Numbered from the stretch's first letter, positions 1-9,642 are shown. The stretch is 64,000 nucleotides of DNA from Rhodovulum marinum (GCF_004343075.1 NZ_SLXP01000005.1:82936-146935); one strand, 5' to 3'. Notes: generated by a model from the sequence alone, not told the origin. Made by a program: numbers and translations.

Positions 1-1
1 G

Positions 2-577
2 GCCCTGACCCTGCTGTCGGAGATCGCGCTGCCGCTGGCCCGCGCGCATGAACTTTGCGGCCCGGCGCGGCACATGCTGGCGCTGCTGCTGGCGGGCGCG
101 GCCGCGGGGCCGGTGCTGTGGATCGCACCGGCCTGGGCGCCCGCCCGGCTCTACCCCGACACGGTGGCCGAACGGCTGGCGCCGGGGCGGCTGATCCTGG
201 TCCGCCCGAAACGGGCCGAGGACCTGTTGTGGTCGATGGAAGAGGCGCTGCGGGCCGGCGTGGTGCCGGTGGTGGTGGCCGAACTGCCCGAACCGCCCCC
301 CCTGACCCCGGTCCGCCGGCTGCACCTGGCCGCCGAGGCGGGGGCCGGAACGGGGCACGGCGCGCCGCTGGGGCTGCTCCTGACGCCGGGCGCGGGCGGC
401 GCGGCGGGGGTCGAAACCCGCTGGCACATGGCCCCGCGCCACGCGCCGGACCGGACCGCGTGGCACCTCGAACGCCGCCGCGCCCGCACCGCGCCGCCGC
501 GCGCCTGGCGGCTCTGCGACACGGACGGCCGGCTGACACTGCACCCCGCCCCGCTCGGCACACCCGCGGGGGCCTGA
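2..577 (+). CDS. imuA: ImuA-like protein, 5'-truncated by window edge
   Basis: The frame is open from base 2 and reads ALTLLSEIALPLARAHELCG before the first in-window ATG at 74, so the gene starts outside the window. About 191 residues remain. HELCGPARHMLALLLA, the VLWIAPAWAP strand, PEDLLW-like and GLLLTPG segments and the basic tail resemble the RecA/SulA-like ImuA proteins of alphaproteobacterial mutagenesis cassettes, which help the ImuB/DnaE2 translesion polymerase. The usual downstream imuB is absent here: the next gene is an MFS transporter after about 790 bp. The assignment is from remembered family pattern and the role in mutagenesis is inferred. Confidence 0.6.
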   Translation, partial: ALTLLSEIALPLARAHELCGPARHMLALLLAGAAAGPVLWIAPAWAPARLYPDTVAERLAPGRLILVRPKRAEDLLWSMEEALRAGVVPVVVAELPEPPPLTPVRRLHLAAEAGAGTGHGAPLGLLLTPGAGGAAGVETRWHMAPRHAPDRTAWHLERRRARTAPPRAWRLCDTDGRLTLHPAPLGTPAGA

Positions 578-643
578 CCCGGCGGCACAGGCCCGGCGGC
601 ACAGGCCCGGCGGCACAGGCCCGGCGGCACAGGCCCGGCGGCA
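578..643. repeat. 14-bp tandem repeat after imuA
   Basis: Four perfect head-to-tail copies of CCCGGCGGCACAGG begin right after the imuA stop codon, with a partial fifth copy. This looks like a slippage-prone minisatellite, and no function is visible. Confidence 0.9.
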
Positions 644-661
644 TCGCCACACCTCCGGTTT

Positions 662-711
662 CGCCCCGCTTGCGCGGGGCGACCCGCGCCGGGGGCTGAC
701 GCCCCCGGCGC
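662..711. terminator. Two adjacent GC-rich hairpins
   Basis: Two inverted repeats lie side by side. One is CGCCCCGC-TTGC-GCGGGGCG at 662-681; the other is GCGCCGGGGGC-TGAC-GCCCCCGGCGC at 686-711. They are placed to end transcription of the imuA-like gene. No T-run follows, so rho-independent action is uncertain. Confidence 0.4.
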
Positions 712-752
712 GGCCCGGTCCCGGCGATAGCCGCCCACATCCCACCTGTCCG

Positions 753-781
753 CTTTTTCTTGGCCCAAATACTCCCGGCGG
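753..781 (-). repeat. Intergenic ATATTTG-type repeat, copy 1
   Basis: Read on the minus strand this is CCGCCGGGAGTATTTGGGCC followed by AAGAAAAAG. It matches the plan of the element at 4478-4509 (CCGGCGGGGATATTTG then AAGAAG). Short intergenic elements of this kind are common in Rhodobacterales genomes; their function is unknown. Confidence 0.55.
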
Positions 782-1036
782 CACAGCCCCCAAGCCGCAC
801 GACCTCTGCCCCGGACAGAACCGCACCAAAAACCCTGCACCGATCACCAGCAGGTCCACCGTCCCAACACCCCGGAAACGCCCCTGTCCACCCCGCACGC
901 ACCGGCATCCGGGACCTTCCCGACCGGCGCCCGGCCACAACCGTCCCATTCGCCCGAACCTGCCCAGCCCGCCCCCGACCCAAAGGCACACCAGCCAGAC
1001 CGGCCCCAACACACGCACCCGGCCTCGTGCCAGGCC

Positions 1037-1236
1037 GCCCCCCATCCCCCCCCGGGGGGGGGGGGGGGGGGGGGGGGCGCGCCCCCCCCCCCGCCCCCCC
1101 CCCCCCCCCCGGCCCCCCCCCCCCCCCCCCCCCCCCCCCCACCCCCCCCCCCCCGCCCCCACCCCCCCCCCCCCCCGGCGGCGGGGCCCCCCCCCCCCCC
1201 CCCCGGGGGGGCGGGCCCCCCCCCCCCCGCCCCCCG
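1037..1236. other. Homopolymer C/G tract, possible sequencing or assembly artefact
   Basis: About 200 bp consist almost only of C runs, broken by one run of more than 25 G and a few isolated bases. No gene can be supported here: frames through it would encode only polyproline or polyglycine. Such a tract is rarely stable in a bacterial chromosome, so a read or consensus artefact or a hidden gap is likely. From 1240 the sequence is ordinary and leads to the promoter-proximal region of the MFS gene. Confidence 0.75.
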
Positions 1237-1370
1237 GTCGCCTCGCGCAGCGAGGCGAAACACCTCCCCCGGCACCACGCCGGGCGGAGTCACCCCCGTC
1301 ACGGAAACGTCACCCCCATGTCGCTTTCCGCCCTGCACCTCATCCCCGCAGCGGCTAGCACGGAAAGGCC

Positions 1371-2609
1371 ATGCGCCTGATGATCTCCTTCGCCGCCCTG
1401 TTCCTTTCGGTCGTCCTGCTCCAGCTGTCCTCGGGCGGCGTCGGGCCGCTCGATGCGCTCTCGGGGCTGGCGCTGGGCTTTTCCACGGCCCAGGTCGGCC
1501 TCCTGGGTTCGGCGCATTTCCTGGGGTTCTTCGTCGGCTGCTGGTGGGCGCCGCGGCTGATGGGCACGGTGGGCCATTCGCGCGCCTTCGCGGCCTTTAC
1601 CGCGCTGGGGGCGATGGGGCTGATCGCGCACATGATGGTGGTCGACCCGCTGGCCTGGGCGGGGATGCGCATGGCCGTGGGCCTGTGCGTGGCGGGCTGT
1701 TACACGGTGATCGAGGCCTGGCTGAACGCCAAGCTGACCAACGAGACCCGCGGCCGGGCGATGGGCACCTACCGGATCGCCGACATGGGCGCGTCGCTGG
1801 CCGCGCAGCTGCTGATCGCGGTGCTGCCGCCGGCGGCCTATGTCTCCTACAACCTGCTTGCGCTGATCTGTTGCGCGGCGCTTCTGCCGCTGACGCTGTC
1901 CACCCTGCCCCAGCCCGAAACGCCCGAGGCCCCGCGCCTGCGCCCCGGCCTGGCCTTCCGGCTGTCGCCGCTGGCGACGGTGGGGGTGATCGTGGCGGGC
2001 CTTACCTCGGCGGCGTTCCGCATGGTGGGCCCCGTCTACGGCCAGGAGGTGGGGTTGAGGCCCGACCAGATCGGCCTGTTCCTGGCGGCCTTCGTGGGTG
2101 GCGGGGCGCTGGCGCAATATCCCGTGGGCGCGCTGGCCGACAAGGTCGACCGGCGCCACGTGCTGATCGGCCTGTCGCTGGCCGCGATCGCGGCCTCGGC
2201 GGTCACGGTGGCGGTGGCGGGCGGGGGCACGACGGCGGTGTTCCTGTCGGCCATGCTGTTCGGCGCGACGACCTTCCCGGTCTACTCGGTCTCGGCCGCG
2301 CATGCCCATGACTGGGCCGAAAGCCAGGACCGGGTGGAGCTGTCGGCGGCGCTGATGTTCTTCTTCGCGCTGGGGGCCATCGCCTCGCCGCTGGCGGCCT
2401 CGGGGGTGATCGACCGGTTCGGGCCGCAGGCGCTGTTCTGGATGATCGCCGCGGGGCATGCGGGGCTGGTCCTGTTCGGGCTGGCCCGGATGCGCAGCCG
2501 CCCCGCGCGCGGGCCGCGCACGGCCTATGTCTGGACGCCGCGCACCTCGTTCCTGATCGGCCGGCTGACCAAGCCCAGCCGCGAGAAGCGCCCCACCGAC
2601 AGCCGCTAG
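1371..2609 (+). CDS. MFS transporter (YcaD-like)
   Basis: This is a 412-residue integral membrane protein. About twelve hydrophobic segments run from LMISFAALFLSVVLLQLSS to MIAAGHAGLVLFGLARM. Features typical of the YcaD/CmlA-like branch are RMAVGLCVAGCYTVIEAWLNAKL in the first half and GALADKVDRRHVLIG as the repeat of the MFS A-motif in the second half. The start at 1371 is preceded by GGAAAGG at a suitable distance. The substrate cannot be told from sequence. The C-terminal 40 residues are basic and probably cytoplasmic. It precedes metG on the same strand with a 60-bp gap, but nothing indicates a shared function. Confidence 0.85.
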   Translation: MRLMISFAALFLSVVLLQLSSGGVGPLDALSGLALGFSTAQVGLLGSAHFLGFFVGCWWAPRLMGTVGHSRAFAAFTALGAMGLIAHMMVVDPLAWAGMRMAVGLCVAGCYTVIEAWLNAKLTNETRGRAMGTYRIADMGASLAAQLLIAVLPPAAYVSYNLLALICCAALLPLTLSTLPQPETPEAPRLRPGLAFRLSPLATVGVIVAGLTSAAFRMVGPVYGQEVGLRPDQIGLFLAAFVGGGALAQYPVGALADKVDRRHVLIGLSLAAIAASAVTVAVAGGGTTAVFLSAMLFGATTFPVYSVSAAHAHDWAESQDRVELSAALMFFFALGAIASPLAASGVIDRFGPQALFWMIAAGHAGLVLFGLARMRSRPARGPRTAYVWTPRTSFLIGRLTKPSREKRPTDSR

Positions 2610-2669
2610 CCATCGCCGCGCCCTTGGGCTAAACGGGGCGCCGACGCTCGGCAAGAAGGCAAGGGCCCC

Positions 2670-4391
2670 ATGGCACGCATCCTCATCACCTCGGCGATCC
2701 CCTATATCAACGGGATCAAGCACCTGGGCAACCTGGTCGGCAGCCAGTTGCCCGCCGATCTTTACGCCCGTTATTGCCGCGCGCGCGGCCACGAGGTGAT
2801 GTTCCTGTGTGCCACCGACGAACATGGCACGCCCGCGGAACTGGCCGCCGCCAAGACCGGCGAGCCGGTGGCGGAGTATTGCGCGCGGATGCATGGCGTT
2901 CAGGCGGAACTGGCGCGCGGCTTCCGGCTGTCCTTCGACCATTTCGGGCGCTCGTCGAGCCCGCAGAACCACCATCTGACCCAGTATTTCGCGGGCCGGC
3001 TAGCCGAGAACGGCTATATCGAGGAGCGCACCGAACGGCAGGTCTATTCCCACGCCGACAAGCGGTTCCTGCCCGACCGCTATATCGAGGGGACCTGCCC
3101 GAATTGCGGCTATGACAAGGCGCGCGGCGACCAGTGCGAGAACTGCACGAAACAGCTGGACCCGACCGACCTGATCGAGCCGCGCAGCGCGATTTCGGGG
3201 TCCACCGACCTGGAGGTGCGCGAGACCAAGCACCTGTACCTGCGGCAATCCCTGATGAAGGACGAGCTGGAGGCCTGGATCGACTCGAAAACCGACTGGC
3301 CGATCCTGACCACCTCGATCGCCAAGAAATGGCTGAACGACGGCGACGGGCTGCAGGACCGGGGCATCACACGCGACCTGGATTGGGGCATCCCGGTCAA
3401 GCGCGGCGAAGACGACTGGCCGGGGATGGAGGGCAAGGTCTTTTACGTGTGGTTCGACGCGCCCATCGAGTACATCGCCGCGGCCGCCGAATGGGCCGAG
3501 GCGAACGGCAAGGCCGAGGCCGACTGGCGGCGCTGGTGGCGCACCGACGAGGGCGCCGAGGATGTTCGATACGTGCAATTCATGGGCAAGGACAACGTGC
3601 CGTTCCACACGCTGTCCTTCCCGGCCACGATCATGGGCTCGCGCGATCCGTGGAAGCTGGTCGATTACATCAAGTCGTTCAACTACCTGAACTATGACGG
3701 CGGGCAGTTCTCGACCAGCCAGGGGCGTGGCGTGTTCATGGACCAGGCGCTGGCGATCCTGCCCAGCGATTACTGGCGCTGGTGGCTGTTGTCCCATGCG
3801 CCGGAAACATCGGACAGCGAATTCACCTGGGAGAATTTCCAGCAAGCGGTGAACAAGGACCTGGCCGATGTGCTGGGCAATTTCGTCAGCCGCGTGACCA
3901 AGTTCTGCCGGTCCAAGTTCGGCGAAGAGGTTCCGGCGGGCGGCGCCTATGGCGAGCGCGAGAACGCGCTGATCGACGATCTGTATATCCGGCTGCGGGC
4001 CTACCAGGACCACATGGACGCGATCGAGGTGCGCAAGGCGGCGGGCGAGCTGCGGGCGATCTGGGTGCTGGGCAACGAGTACCTGCAGGCCGCCGCGCCC
4101 TGGACCGCGTTCAAGACCGACCCGGACGAGGCCGCCGCGATCATCCGGTTCTCGCTGAACCTGATCCGGTTCTACGCGGTTCTGTCCGCGCCCTTCATCC
4201 CCGATGCGAGCGCCGCGATGCTGGCGGCGATGAAGACGGGGGCGGCCGGCTGGCCGGGCGAGAACCTGATCGAGGAAATGGCGGTGCTGGCGCCCGGGCA
4301 CGGGTTCGAGACGCCCGAGATGCTGTTCCGCAAGATCGCCGACGAGGAACGCGAGGGCTGGCAGGCGCAATTCGCGGGGCAGCGGGGCTGA
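2670..4391 (+). CDS. metG: Methionyl-tRNA synthetase
   Basis: This class I aminoacyl-tRNA synthetase (573 residues) charges tRNA-Met with methionine in the cytoplasm. The nucleotide-binding HIGH motif appears as HLGN in [15 protein letters not shown] near residue 18. The zinc knuckle is CPNCGY followed by CENCTKQL around residues 137-156. The KMSKS loop is the [10 protein letters not shown] variant around residues 346-355, as in alphaproteobacterial and organellar enzymes. Length fits the short form without a C-terminal EMAP-like domain. The AAGGGCCCC stretch before the ATG gives a weak ribosome-binding site. It is an essential single gene, not obviously part of an operon. Confidence 0.95.
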   Translation: MARILITSAIPYINGIKHLGNLVGSQLPADLYARYCRARGHEVMFLCATDEHGTPAELAAAKTGEPVAEYCARMHGVQAELARGFRLSFDHFGRSSSPQNHHLTQYFAGRLAENGYIEERTERQVYSHADKRFLPDRYIEGTCPNCGYDKARGDQCENCTKQLDPTDLIEPRSAISGSTDLEVRETKHLYLRQSLMKDELEAWIDSKTDWPILTTSIAKKWLNDGDGLQDRGITRDLDWGIPVKRGEDDWPGMEGKVFYVWFDAPIEYIAAAAEWAEANGKAEADWRRWWRTDEGAEDVRYVQFMGKDNVPFHTLSFPATIMGSRDPWKLVDYIKSFNYLNYDGGQFSTSQGRGVFMDQALAILPSDYWRWWLLSHAPETSDSEFTWENFQQAVNKDLADVLGNFVSRVTKFCRSKFGEEVPAGGAYGERENALIDDLYIRLRAYQDHMDAIEVRKAAGELRAIWVLGNEYLQAAAPWTAFKTDPDEAAAIIRFSLNLIRFYAVLSAPFIPDASAAMLAAMKTGAAGWPGENLIEEMAVLAPGHGFETPEMLFRKIADEEREGWQAQFAGQRG

Positions 4392-4413
4392 GGCGGGGGC
4401 GCTCCCGCCCCCG
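4392..4413 (+). terminator. GC-rich hairpin after metG
   Basis: GGCGGG-GGCGCT-CCCGCC begins directly after the metG stop. There is no clear T-tail, so this is a possible terminator only. Confidence 0.35.
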
Positions 4414-4477
4414 GCCCGCGCGCGGCTGCGCCGCGCTTGTCCGGCGTTGGGCATGGCGCCCGGCCGGGCCGGGCGCG

Positions 4478-4509
4478 CCTCCGGCGGGGATATTTGCCGC
4501 CAGAAGAAG
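4478..4509 (+). repeat. Intergenic ATATTTG-type repeat, copy 2
   Basis: CCTCCGGCGGGGATATTTG, then CCGCCAGAAGAAG, in the convergent gap between metG and the usp gene. It is the better-conserved copy of the element also seen at 753-781 on the other strand. Confidence 0.55.
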
Positions 4510-4575
4510 CCGGGGGCGTCCGGCACCGTTCTGCGCGGTCGCCCAGGCGACTGGAGAACGGGTCGAACCGTCGGA

Positions 4576-5016
4576 TCAGGTGGGTTGGCGCACCACGTAG
4601 ACCGAGCAATCGGAATGGCGCACCACGCGGGCGGCGTTGGGGCCGAGCAGGTAGTCGCGCAGTTCGGGTTTGTGCGAGCCGATCACGATGAGGTCGGTGC
4701 CGGCCTCGCGCGCGGCGTGGAGGATTTCCTCGTAGGCCTTGCCGGTGGCCACGATGTGGCGGACGGCCTGGTTGGCCTCGGCACCGATCACGTCGATGGC
4801 GAAATCGTTGAGGATTTTCCGGGCCTTGGCCACCGCCTTGTCGTGGAAGCCCTGGTCGAAGAACTGGCCCACCACGCTCATCCCGAAATCGGGGACGACG
4901 GTGATCAGGTCGAGCCGGGCGCCGTCGAGGCGGGCGAGTTTCTCGGCCACGCGCAGGACCTCGCGGTCCAGTTCGGGTTGGCTGACGTCGATGGCGGCGA
5001 GGATCGCGGCACTCAT
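4576..5016 (-). CDS. Universal stress protein (UspA family)
   Basis: This 146-residue single-domain Usp protein begins AILAAIDVS and has the family's nucleotide-binding signature near its end: GSHKPELRDYLLGPNAARVVRHS, matching G-2x-G-9x-G(S/T) loosely. It follows the TRAP permease gene with an ATGA overlap at 5013-5016, so the two are translationally coupled. Usp proteins are often encoded with TRAP transporters, where the family is thought to modulate transport (the TeaD pattern). That role is inferred here from position only. Confidence 0.88.
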   Translation of the reverse strand: MSAAILAAIDVSQPELDREVLRVAEKLARLDGARLDLITVVPDFGMSVVGQFFDQGFHDKAVAKARKILNDFAIDVIGAEANQAVRHIVATGKAYEEILHAAREAGTDLIVIGSHKPELRDYLLGPNAARVVRHSDCSVYVVRQPT

Positions 5017-7622
5017 GCGGGCACCTTTTGGCGTTGGGCGCGGCCCAGTTGCAGCCAGGCGACTGCGCCGAGCAGCAAGAGCGCGGGGAGAAAGACCAGT
5101 TCCTGCGGAAGTTGCGGGCGCGGCACGCGCAGCGCCGACAGTGTGACCGGGTCGTCGCCGTAGAAGTCGAAGCCCTGCAGCGTGTCGGCGAAGGGCGTGC
5201 CGAACATCGGTTCTTCGAGTTTCACGACGCCGTCCTCTTCATAGGGCAGCAGGCCGGTGGCCTGGAGCCGGGCGGCGCCGCCCTCGGCATCGGGCACCGA
5301 GATCACGAGGCTGGTCTCTTTCGGTTCCAGCGTGTCGAAATCGGGCCCGGCGACGCGGACGCGGATGGTGTCGCCCGGGTTCGCCTGGGCCAGCGCCTGT
5401 TCCAGCTGGGCGGGCGGCAGGTCGGCGAAGGGGGGTTGCAGCTTGTTCATGAAGTAGTCGGGCCGGAACAGCGCGAAGGCGATCAGGATCAGCGCGACGC
5501 TTTCGTAGAGGCGGTTTTTCGTCAGGAACCAGCCCATGGTGCCCGCGGTGAAGACGAGGATCGCGATGGTGGCGACCACGAAGACGAGGATGCCCTGCAG
5601 CCAGCCCACGTCGATCAGCAGGAGATCGGTGTTGAAGATGAACACGAAGGGCAACGCGACGGTGCGCAAGCTGTAGAAGAAGGCGGTGAAGCCGGTGCGG
5701 ATCGCGTCACCCCCGGACACGGCGGCGGCCGCGAAAGAGGCCAGCCCCACGGGGGGTGTCACATCCGCCATGATGCCGAAGTAGAACACGAAGAGGTGCA
5801 CCGCGATCAGCGGCACGATCAGGCCCGATTGCGCGCCGAGTTCCACCACGACGCCCGCCATAAGAGACGAGACGACGATGTAGTTCGCGGTGGTGGGCAG
5901 GCCCATGCCGAGGATCAGCGACAGGATGCCCACGAAGACCAGCATCAGGATCAGGTTGCCGCCCGAGACGAATTCGACGAGATCGGCCATCACCTGGCCG
6001 ATGCCGGTCAGCGTCACGGTGCCGACGATCACGCCGGCGGTGGCGGTGGCAAGCCCGATGCCGATCATGTTGCGCGCGCCCGCGATCAGCCCCTCGACCA
6101 GGTCGACGACGCCGGCCCTGAAGGCGGGCACCATGGCCCGCCCGCCGCGGAACAGCGCCTTGAGCGGGCGCTGGGTCAGCAGGATCGCGAACAGGAGCGC
6201 CGTCGCCCAGAAGGCCGAGAGGCCGGGCGATTTCTGTTCGATCATCAGGAAGTAGACCAGCACGATGATCGGCAGCAGGAAGTAGAGGCCGGACTTGTAG
6301 ATCTCGCCCACCACGGGCAGGCGCACATCCGGGGCGTTGGGATCGTCGGGTTCGAGGTCGGGCACGGTGGCGGCCAGCGCCAGCAGGGCGACATAGGCCA
6401 CGAAGATCAGCGCCGCCAGCACCCAGCCCGCGCCCTCGGGCACGGCGGCGGCGACCCAGCCGACGGGATACTGCACGAAGTAGCAGAGCGCGGCGAAGCC
6501 CGCGAAGAAGGCGAACATCCCCCCGATGGTGCGGCCCAGCGAGACCACGCGGTCGCCCAGCGTGGGCATGTTCCGCTTCACCGCCTCGAGGTGCACGATA
6601 TAGACCAGCGCGATGTAGGAGATCACGGCCGGCAGGAAGGCATGGGTGATGACCTCGACATAGGAAATGCCGACATATTCGACCATCAGGAAGGCCGCGG
6701 CACCCATGACGGGGGGCATGATCTGGCCGTTGACGGAACTGGCCACCTCGACCGAGCCCGCCTGTTCCGAGGTGAAGCCCACGCGTTTCATCAGCGGGAT
6801 CGTGAAGGTGCCGGTGGTGACCACGTTGGCGATGGAAGAGCCCGAGATCAGGCCGGTGGCGGCGGACCCCACGACCGCGGCCTTGGCCGGGCCGCCGCGC
6901 AGGTGGCCCAGCGCGCCGAAGGCCATCTTGATGAAGTAGTTGCCCGCCCCGGCCTTTTCCAAGAGCGCGCCGAACAGGACGAACAGGAACACGAACTTGG
7001 TGGACACGCCCAGCGCGATGCCGAACACGCCTTCGGAGGTGATCCACATGTGGCTCATGGCCTTTTGCAGGCTGGCGCCCTTCCAGCGGATCACCTCGGG
7101 CACCCAGGAGGACGAGCCGAAGAAGACGTACATGAGGAAGACGGTGGCGATGATCGCCATGGCGGGGCCGAGGGCACGGCGGGCGGCCTCGAACAGCAGG
7201 ATCAGACCGGCGAGGGCGAACCACTTGTCCACGTTGTCGGCCAAACCGCCCGACTGGACGATCTTTTCATAGAAGAAATAGCCATACATCGCGATGAAGG
7301 CGCCGACGATGGCATAGACCCAGTCCTGGATCGGGATACGCCGGCGCGGGCTGGACCGGAAGGCCGGGTAGGCGGCGAAGGCCAGGAAGATCGCGAAGGC
7401 CAGGTGGATCTGGCGCGAATTGTTGATCAGGTCGCCGGGCAGCACGTAATTGGCGATGGGCGAGGCCAGCAGCACCTGGAACACAGACCAGATCACCGCG
7501 ACCGCGGCCAGGAACAGGCCGACCGGCCCGGCGGGGTTGCGCGCGCCTGAATCGGAGGCTGCGACGAGGTCCTGGAGTTCCTCTTCGGACAGGGCACGGC
7601 CCTTGGCTGTCGTCTGGGACAT
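5013..7622 (-). CDS. TRAP transporter fused permease, TAXI type (DctQM fusion)
   Basis: This 869-residue polytopic membrane protein fuses the small (4-TM) and large (12-TM) TRAP permease subunits, the usual form in TAXI systems. Diagnostic segments include VGSAATGLISGSSIANVVTTGTFTIPLMKRVGF, NGQIMPPVMGAAAFLMVEY, GMGLPTTANYIVVSSL and ADVTPPVGLASFAAAAVSGGDAIRTGF. The family drives sodium- or proton-coupled uptake of organic acids or amino acids delivered by a periplasmic binding protein. A C-terminal, less hydrophobic region (about residues 700-840) sits before a last helix. It lies downstream of the binding-protein gene and overlaps usp by 4 bp. The substrate is unknown. Confidence 0.92.
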   Translation of the reverse strand: MSQTTAKGRALSEEELQDLVAASDSGARNPAGPVGLFLAAVAVIWSVFQVLLASPIANYVLPGDLINNSRQIHLAFAIFLAFAAYPAFRSSPRRRIPIQDWVYAIVGAFIAMYGYFFYEKIVQSGGLADNVDKWFALAGLILLFEAARRALGPAMAIIATVFLMYVFFGSSSWVPEVIRWKGASLQKAMSHMWITSEGVFGIALGVSTKFVFLFVLFGALLEKAGAGNYFIKMAFGALGHLRGGPAKAAVVGSAATGLISGSSIANVVTTGTFTIPLMKRVGFTSEQAGSVEVASSVNGQIMPPVMGAAAFLMVEYVGISYVEVITHAFLPAVISYIALVYIVHLEAVKRNMPTLGDRVVSLGRTIGGMFAFFAGFAALCYFVQYPVGWVAAAVPEGAGWVLAALIFVAYVALLALAATVPDLEPDDPNAPDVRLPVVGEIYKSGLYFLLPIIVLVYFLMIEQKSPGLSAFWATALLFAILLTQRPLKALFRGGRAMVPAFRAGVVDLVEGLIAGARNMIGIGLATATAGVIVGTVTLTGIGQVMADLVEFVSGGNLILMLVFVGILSLILGMGLPTTANYIVVSSLMAGVVVELGAQSGLIVPLIAVHLFVFYFGIMADVTPPVGLASFAAAAVSGGDAIRTGFTAFFYSLRTVALPFVFIFNTDLLLIDVGWLQGILVFVVATIAILVFTAGTMGWFLTKNRLYESVALILIAFALFRPDYFMNKLQPPFADLPPAQLEQALAQANPGDTIRVRVAGPDFDTLEPKETSLVISVPDAEGGAARLQATGLLPYEEDGVVKLEEPMFGTPFADTLQGFDFYGDDPVTLSALRVPRPQLPQELVFLPALLLLGAVAWLQLGRAQRQKVPA

Positions 7623-7699
7623 CGGCCTGGTTCTCCCGGCTGGGCCGCGAAGGTGGCGCGGCTTTGTCGTTTACCGGCGCTGTTTCCGCGCCTTTCGGG

Positions 7700-7729
7700 G
7701 GCCGGGGCACGCGTCCGCGTGCCCCGGCC
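7700..7729. terminator. Strong hairpin between the binding-protein and permease genes
   Basis: GGCCGGGGCACGCG-TC-CGCGTGCCCCGGCC is a perfect 14-bp stem with a 2-nt loop. It lies in the 131-bp gap between the solute-binding protein stop and the permease start. Such hairpins often stabilise the upstream binding-protein message and reduce permease expression. That role is inferred from position. Confidence 0.6.
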
Positions 7730-7753
7730 GTTGGGTCATAATGGCAGACCGGC

Positions 7754-8722
7754 TTACTCGATCCAGCCCTTTTCGCGGTAATAGCGCGCGGCACCGTCAT
7801 GCAGCGGCGCCGACAGGCCGTCCTTGATCATTTCTTCGGCTTTCAGGTTGGCAAAGGCCGGGTGCAGCCCCTTGAAGTCGTCGAAATTGTCGAACACCGC
7901 CTTGACGACCTGGTAGACCGCCTCTTCGGACACGTCGGCCGAGGTGACGAAGGTCGCGCCCACGCCGAAGGTGGTCACGTCCTCGTCGGTGCCGCGATAC
8001 ATGCCGCCGGGGATCGTGGCCGTGCGGTAGTAGGAGTTTTCCGCGATCAGCTTGTCGATCGCCGGGCCGGTGACGTTCACCAGCACCGAGTCGCAGGCCG
8101 TGGTGGCCTCCTGGATGGTGCCGGACGGGTGGCCCACGGTGAACACGATGGCATCCACCTGGTTGTCGCAGAGCGCGGCGGACTGCTCGGCCGGTTTCAG
8201 CTCGGCGGCCAGTTCGAAATCATCGGTGGTCCAGCCCAGTTCGCCCATCACGATCTCGAACGTGCCGCGGGCGCCCGAACCGGGGTTGCCGAGGTTCACG
8301 CGCTTGCCCTTGAGATCGGCGAATTCCTTGATGCCGCTGTCGGAGCGGGCGACCACGGTGAAGGGCTCGGGGTGGATCGAGAACACCGCGCGCAGGCCTT
8401 CGAACGGGCCGTCCGCCTCGAAATTGTCCGAGGTGCCGTTATAGGCGTGGAACTGCCAGTCGGACTGGGCGACGCCGAATTCCAGTTCGCCCGCGCGGAT
8501 GGTTTTCAGGTTGTAGACCGACCCGCCGGTGGATTCGACCGAGCAGCGGATGCCGTGTTCCTTGCGGCCCTTGTTCACCAGCCGGCAGATCGCGCCGCCG
8601 GTGGGGTAGTAGACGCCGGTCACGCCGCCGGTGCCGATGGTGATGAATTCCTCGGCGGCGACGGGTGCGGCCATCGCGGTCAGCGCGGCGGCGGCAGCGG
8701 TCAGTTTCAGTCGTGCAAACAT
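7754..8722 (-). CDS. TAXI-family TRAP solute-binding protein
   Basis: This 322-residue periplasmic binding protein has an N-terminal signal peptide ([23 protein letters not shown], cleavage before EEF). The TAXI hallmarks [23 protein letters not shown] and GVAQSDWQ are present, as are [16 protein letters not shown] and an [11 protein letters not shown] segment. I chose the ATG at 8722 because GGGAG lies just upstream and the signal peptide begins there; the frame is open further upstream but reads low-complexity residues. It feeds the fused permease downstream. The ligand (TAXI proteins bind glutamate or other small carboxylates) cannot be told. Confidence 0.92.
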   Translation of the reverse strand: MFARLKLTAAAAALTAMAAPVAAEEFITIGTGGVTGVYYPTGGAICRLVNKGRKEHGIRCSVESTGGSVYNLKTIRAGELEFGVAQSDWQFHAYNGTSDNFEADGPFEGLRAVFSIHPEPFTVVARSDSGIKEFADLKGKRVNLGNPGSGARGTFEIVMGELGWTTDDFELAAELKPAEQSAALCDNQVDAIVFTVGHPSGTIQEATTACDSVLVNVTGPAIDKLIAENSYYRTATIPGGMYRGTDEDVTTFGVGATFVTSADVSEEAVYQVVKAVFDNFDDFKGLHPAFANLKAEEMIKDGLSAPLHDGAARYYREKGWIE

Positions 8723-8769
8723 GAAGTTACTCCCTTCGTTGGATTGTCGTTTGCGTTCGCGGCTTGGGA

Positions 8770-9642
8770 TCACGTGCTCCAGAATTCCTCGAGCCGGTGA
8801 TTGCGGGCCTCCACCTCCTCGATCCGGGCCTTGGCGGCGGGGCCTGCCCGCGCGGCCAGCATGCCGATGATCGTTTCGGCCAGCACCAGGCTGGCGGCGT
8901 AGGAGGAGAAGAATTGCGGGCTGTCCGAGGGCAGGATGAAGCCGGAATCGGCCCATTTCAGCGCCGGACAGCTATGGGTGTCGGTCATCACCACCACGTA
9001 GGCGCCGCGCTCGCGCCCCATCTCGGCGGCGCGGACGGCGCGGCGGGCGAAGGGCGGCTTGGTCAGCACGATCAGCGCGTCGGCCTGGGTCAGGTCGGCC
9101 ATCGCGGTGGCCAGCGACGCGCCCATGCGCCCGGCCAGCCGCCAGTTCGAGGCGAAGTAATTGCCCATGTAGGCCATGTATTCGACGATACCGGTGGACC
9201 CCAGCGCGCCGTACAGGACCACGTTTTCCGCCCGGTGCAGGCGGTCGACCGTGGCCTCGAGCCGGGCGGGGTCGATCAGGCGGGTCATCGCCTCGATATT
9301 GGCCGCGCAGGCGCTGGCCTGGCGCGTCAGGAAGGGCGGCTGGGCGCCCGCCTCGGCCTCGGCCTGAAGGCGCTGGACCCGTTCGGAAAAGCTGACATAG
9401 CGCCGGCCGACCGCGTTGCGGGAAAGTTCGCGCATTTCCTCGTAGCTGGCAAAGCCCAGCGCGCGGGCCAGCCGCGAGAAGGTCGCCGGGGCCAGCCCCG
9501 AGGAGGCCGAGATCGAGCGCAGCGACCGGGTGGCCACGTCGACGGGATGCCCGGCCACGTAATCGGCGGCGTCGCGCAGCTTGGCGCTGAGCGTGCCGTA
9601 TGCGGCCGCGATCTTGTCCTCGATGGACGGGCTGTCGGTCAT
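8770..9642 (-). CDS. RpiR/MurR-family transcriptional regulator
   Basis: This 290-residue regulator has an N-terminal RpiR helix-turn-helix (about residues 5-75; [25 protein letters not shown]) and a C-terminal SIS sugar/phosphosugar-binding fold (about residues 115-245; [17 protein letters not shown] and [23 protein letters not shown]). The start at 9642 is supported by a GGGGGG purine stretch upstream; an ATG 39 bp further upstream lies inside the palindromic operator. It is divergent from the aminotransferase and lies next to the TAXI-TRAP genes, so it probably controls all of them and itself through the palindromes at 9663-9720. Confidence 0.88.
   Translation of the reverse strand: MTDSPSIEDKIAAAYGTLSAKLRDAADYVAGHPVDVATRSLRSISASSGLAPATFSRLARALGFASYEEMRELSRNAVGRRYVSFSERVQRLQAEAEAGAQPPFLTRQASACAANIEAMTRLIDPARLEATVDRLHRAENVVLYGALGSTGIVEYMAYMGNYFASNWRLAGRMGASLATAMADLTQADALIVLTKPPFARRAVRAAEMGRERGAYVVVMTDTHSCPALKWADSGFILPSDSPQFFSSYAASLVLAETIIGMLAARAGPAAKARIEEVEARNHRLEEFWST

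Noticed and set aside
760-1380. Proline- or glycine-rich reading frames across the G/C tract on both strands
   Set aside because: They come only from the homopolymer block, lack ribosome-binding sites and have no conserved segments.
5028-7550. 840-codon plus-strand frame opposite the TRAP permease
   Set aside because: High-GC antisense shadow: His/Gly/Arg/Gln-rich, without domains, against a clear membrane transporter on the other strand.
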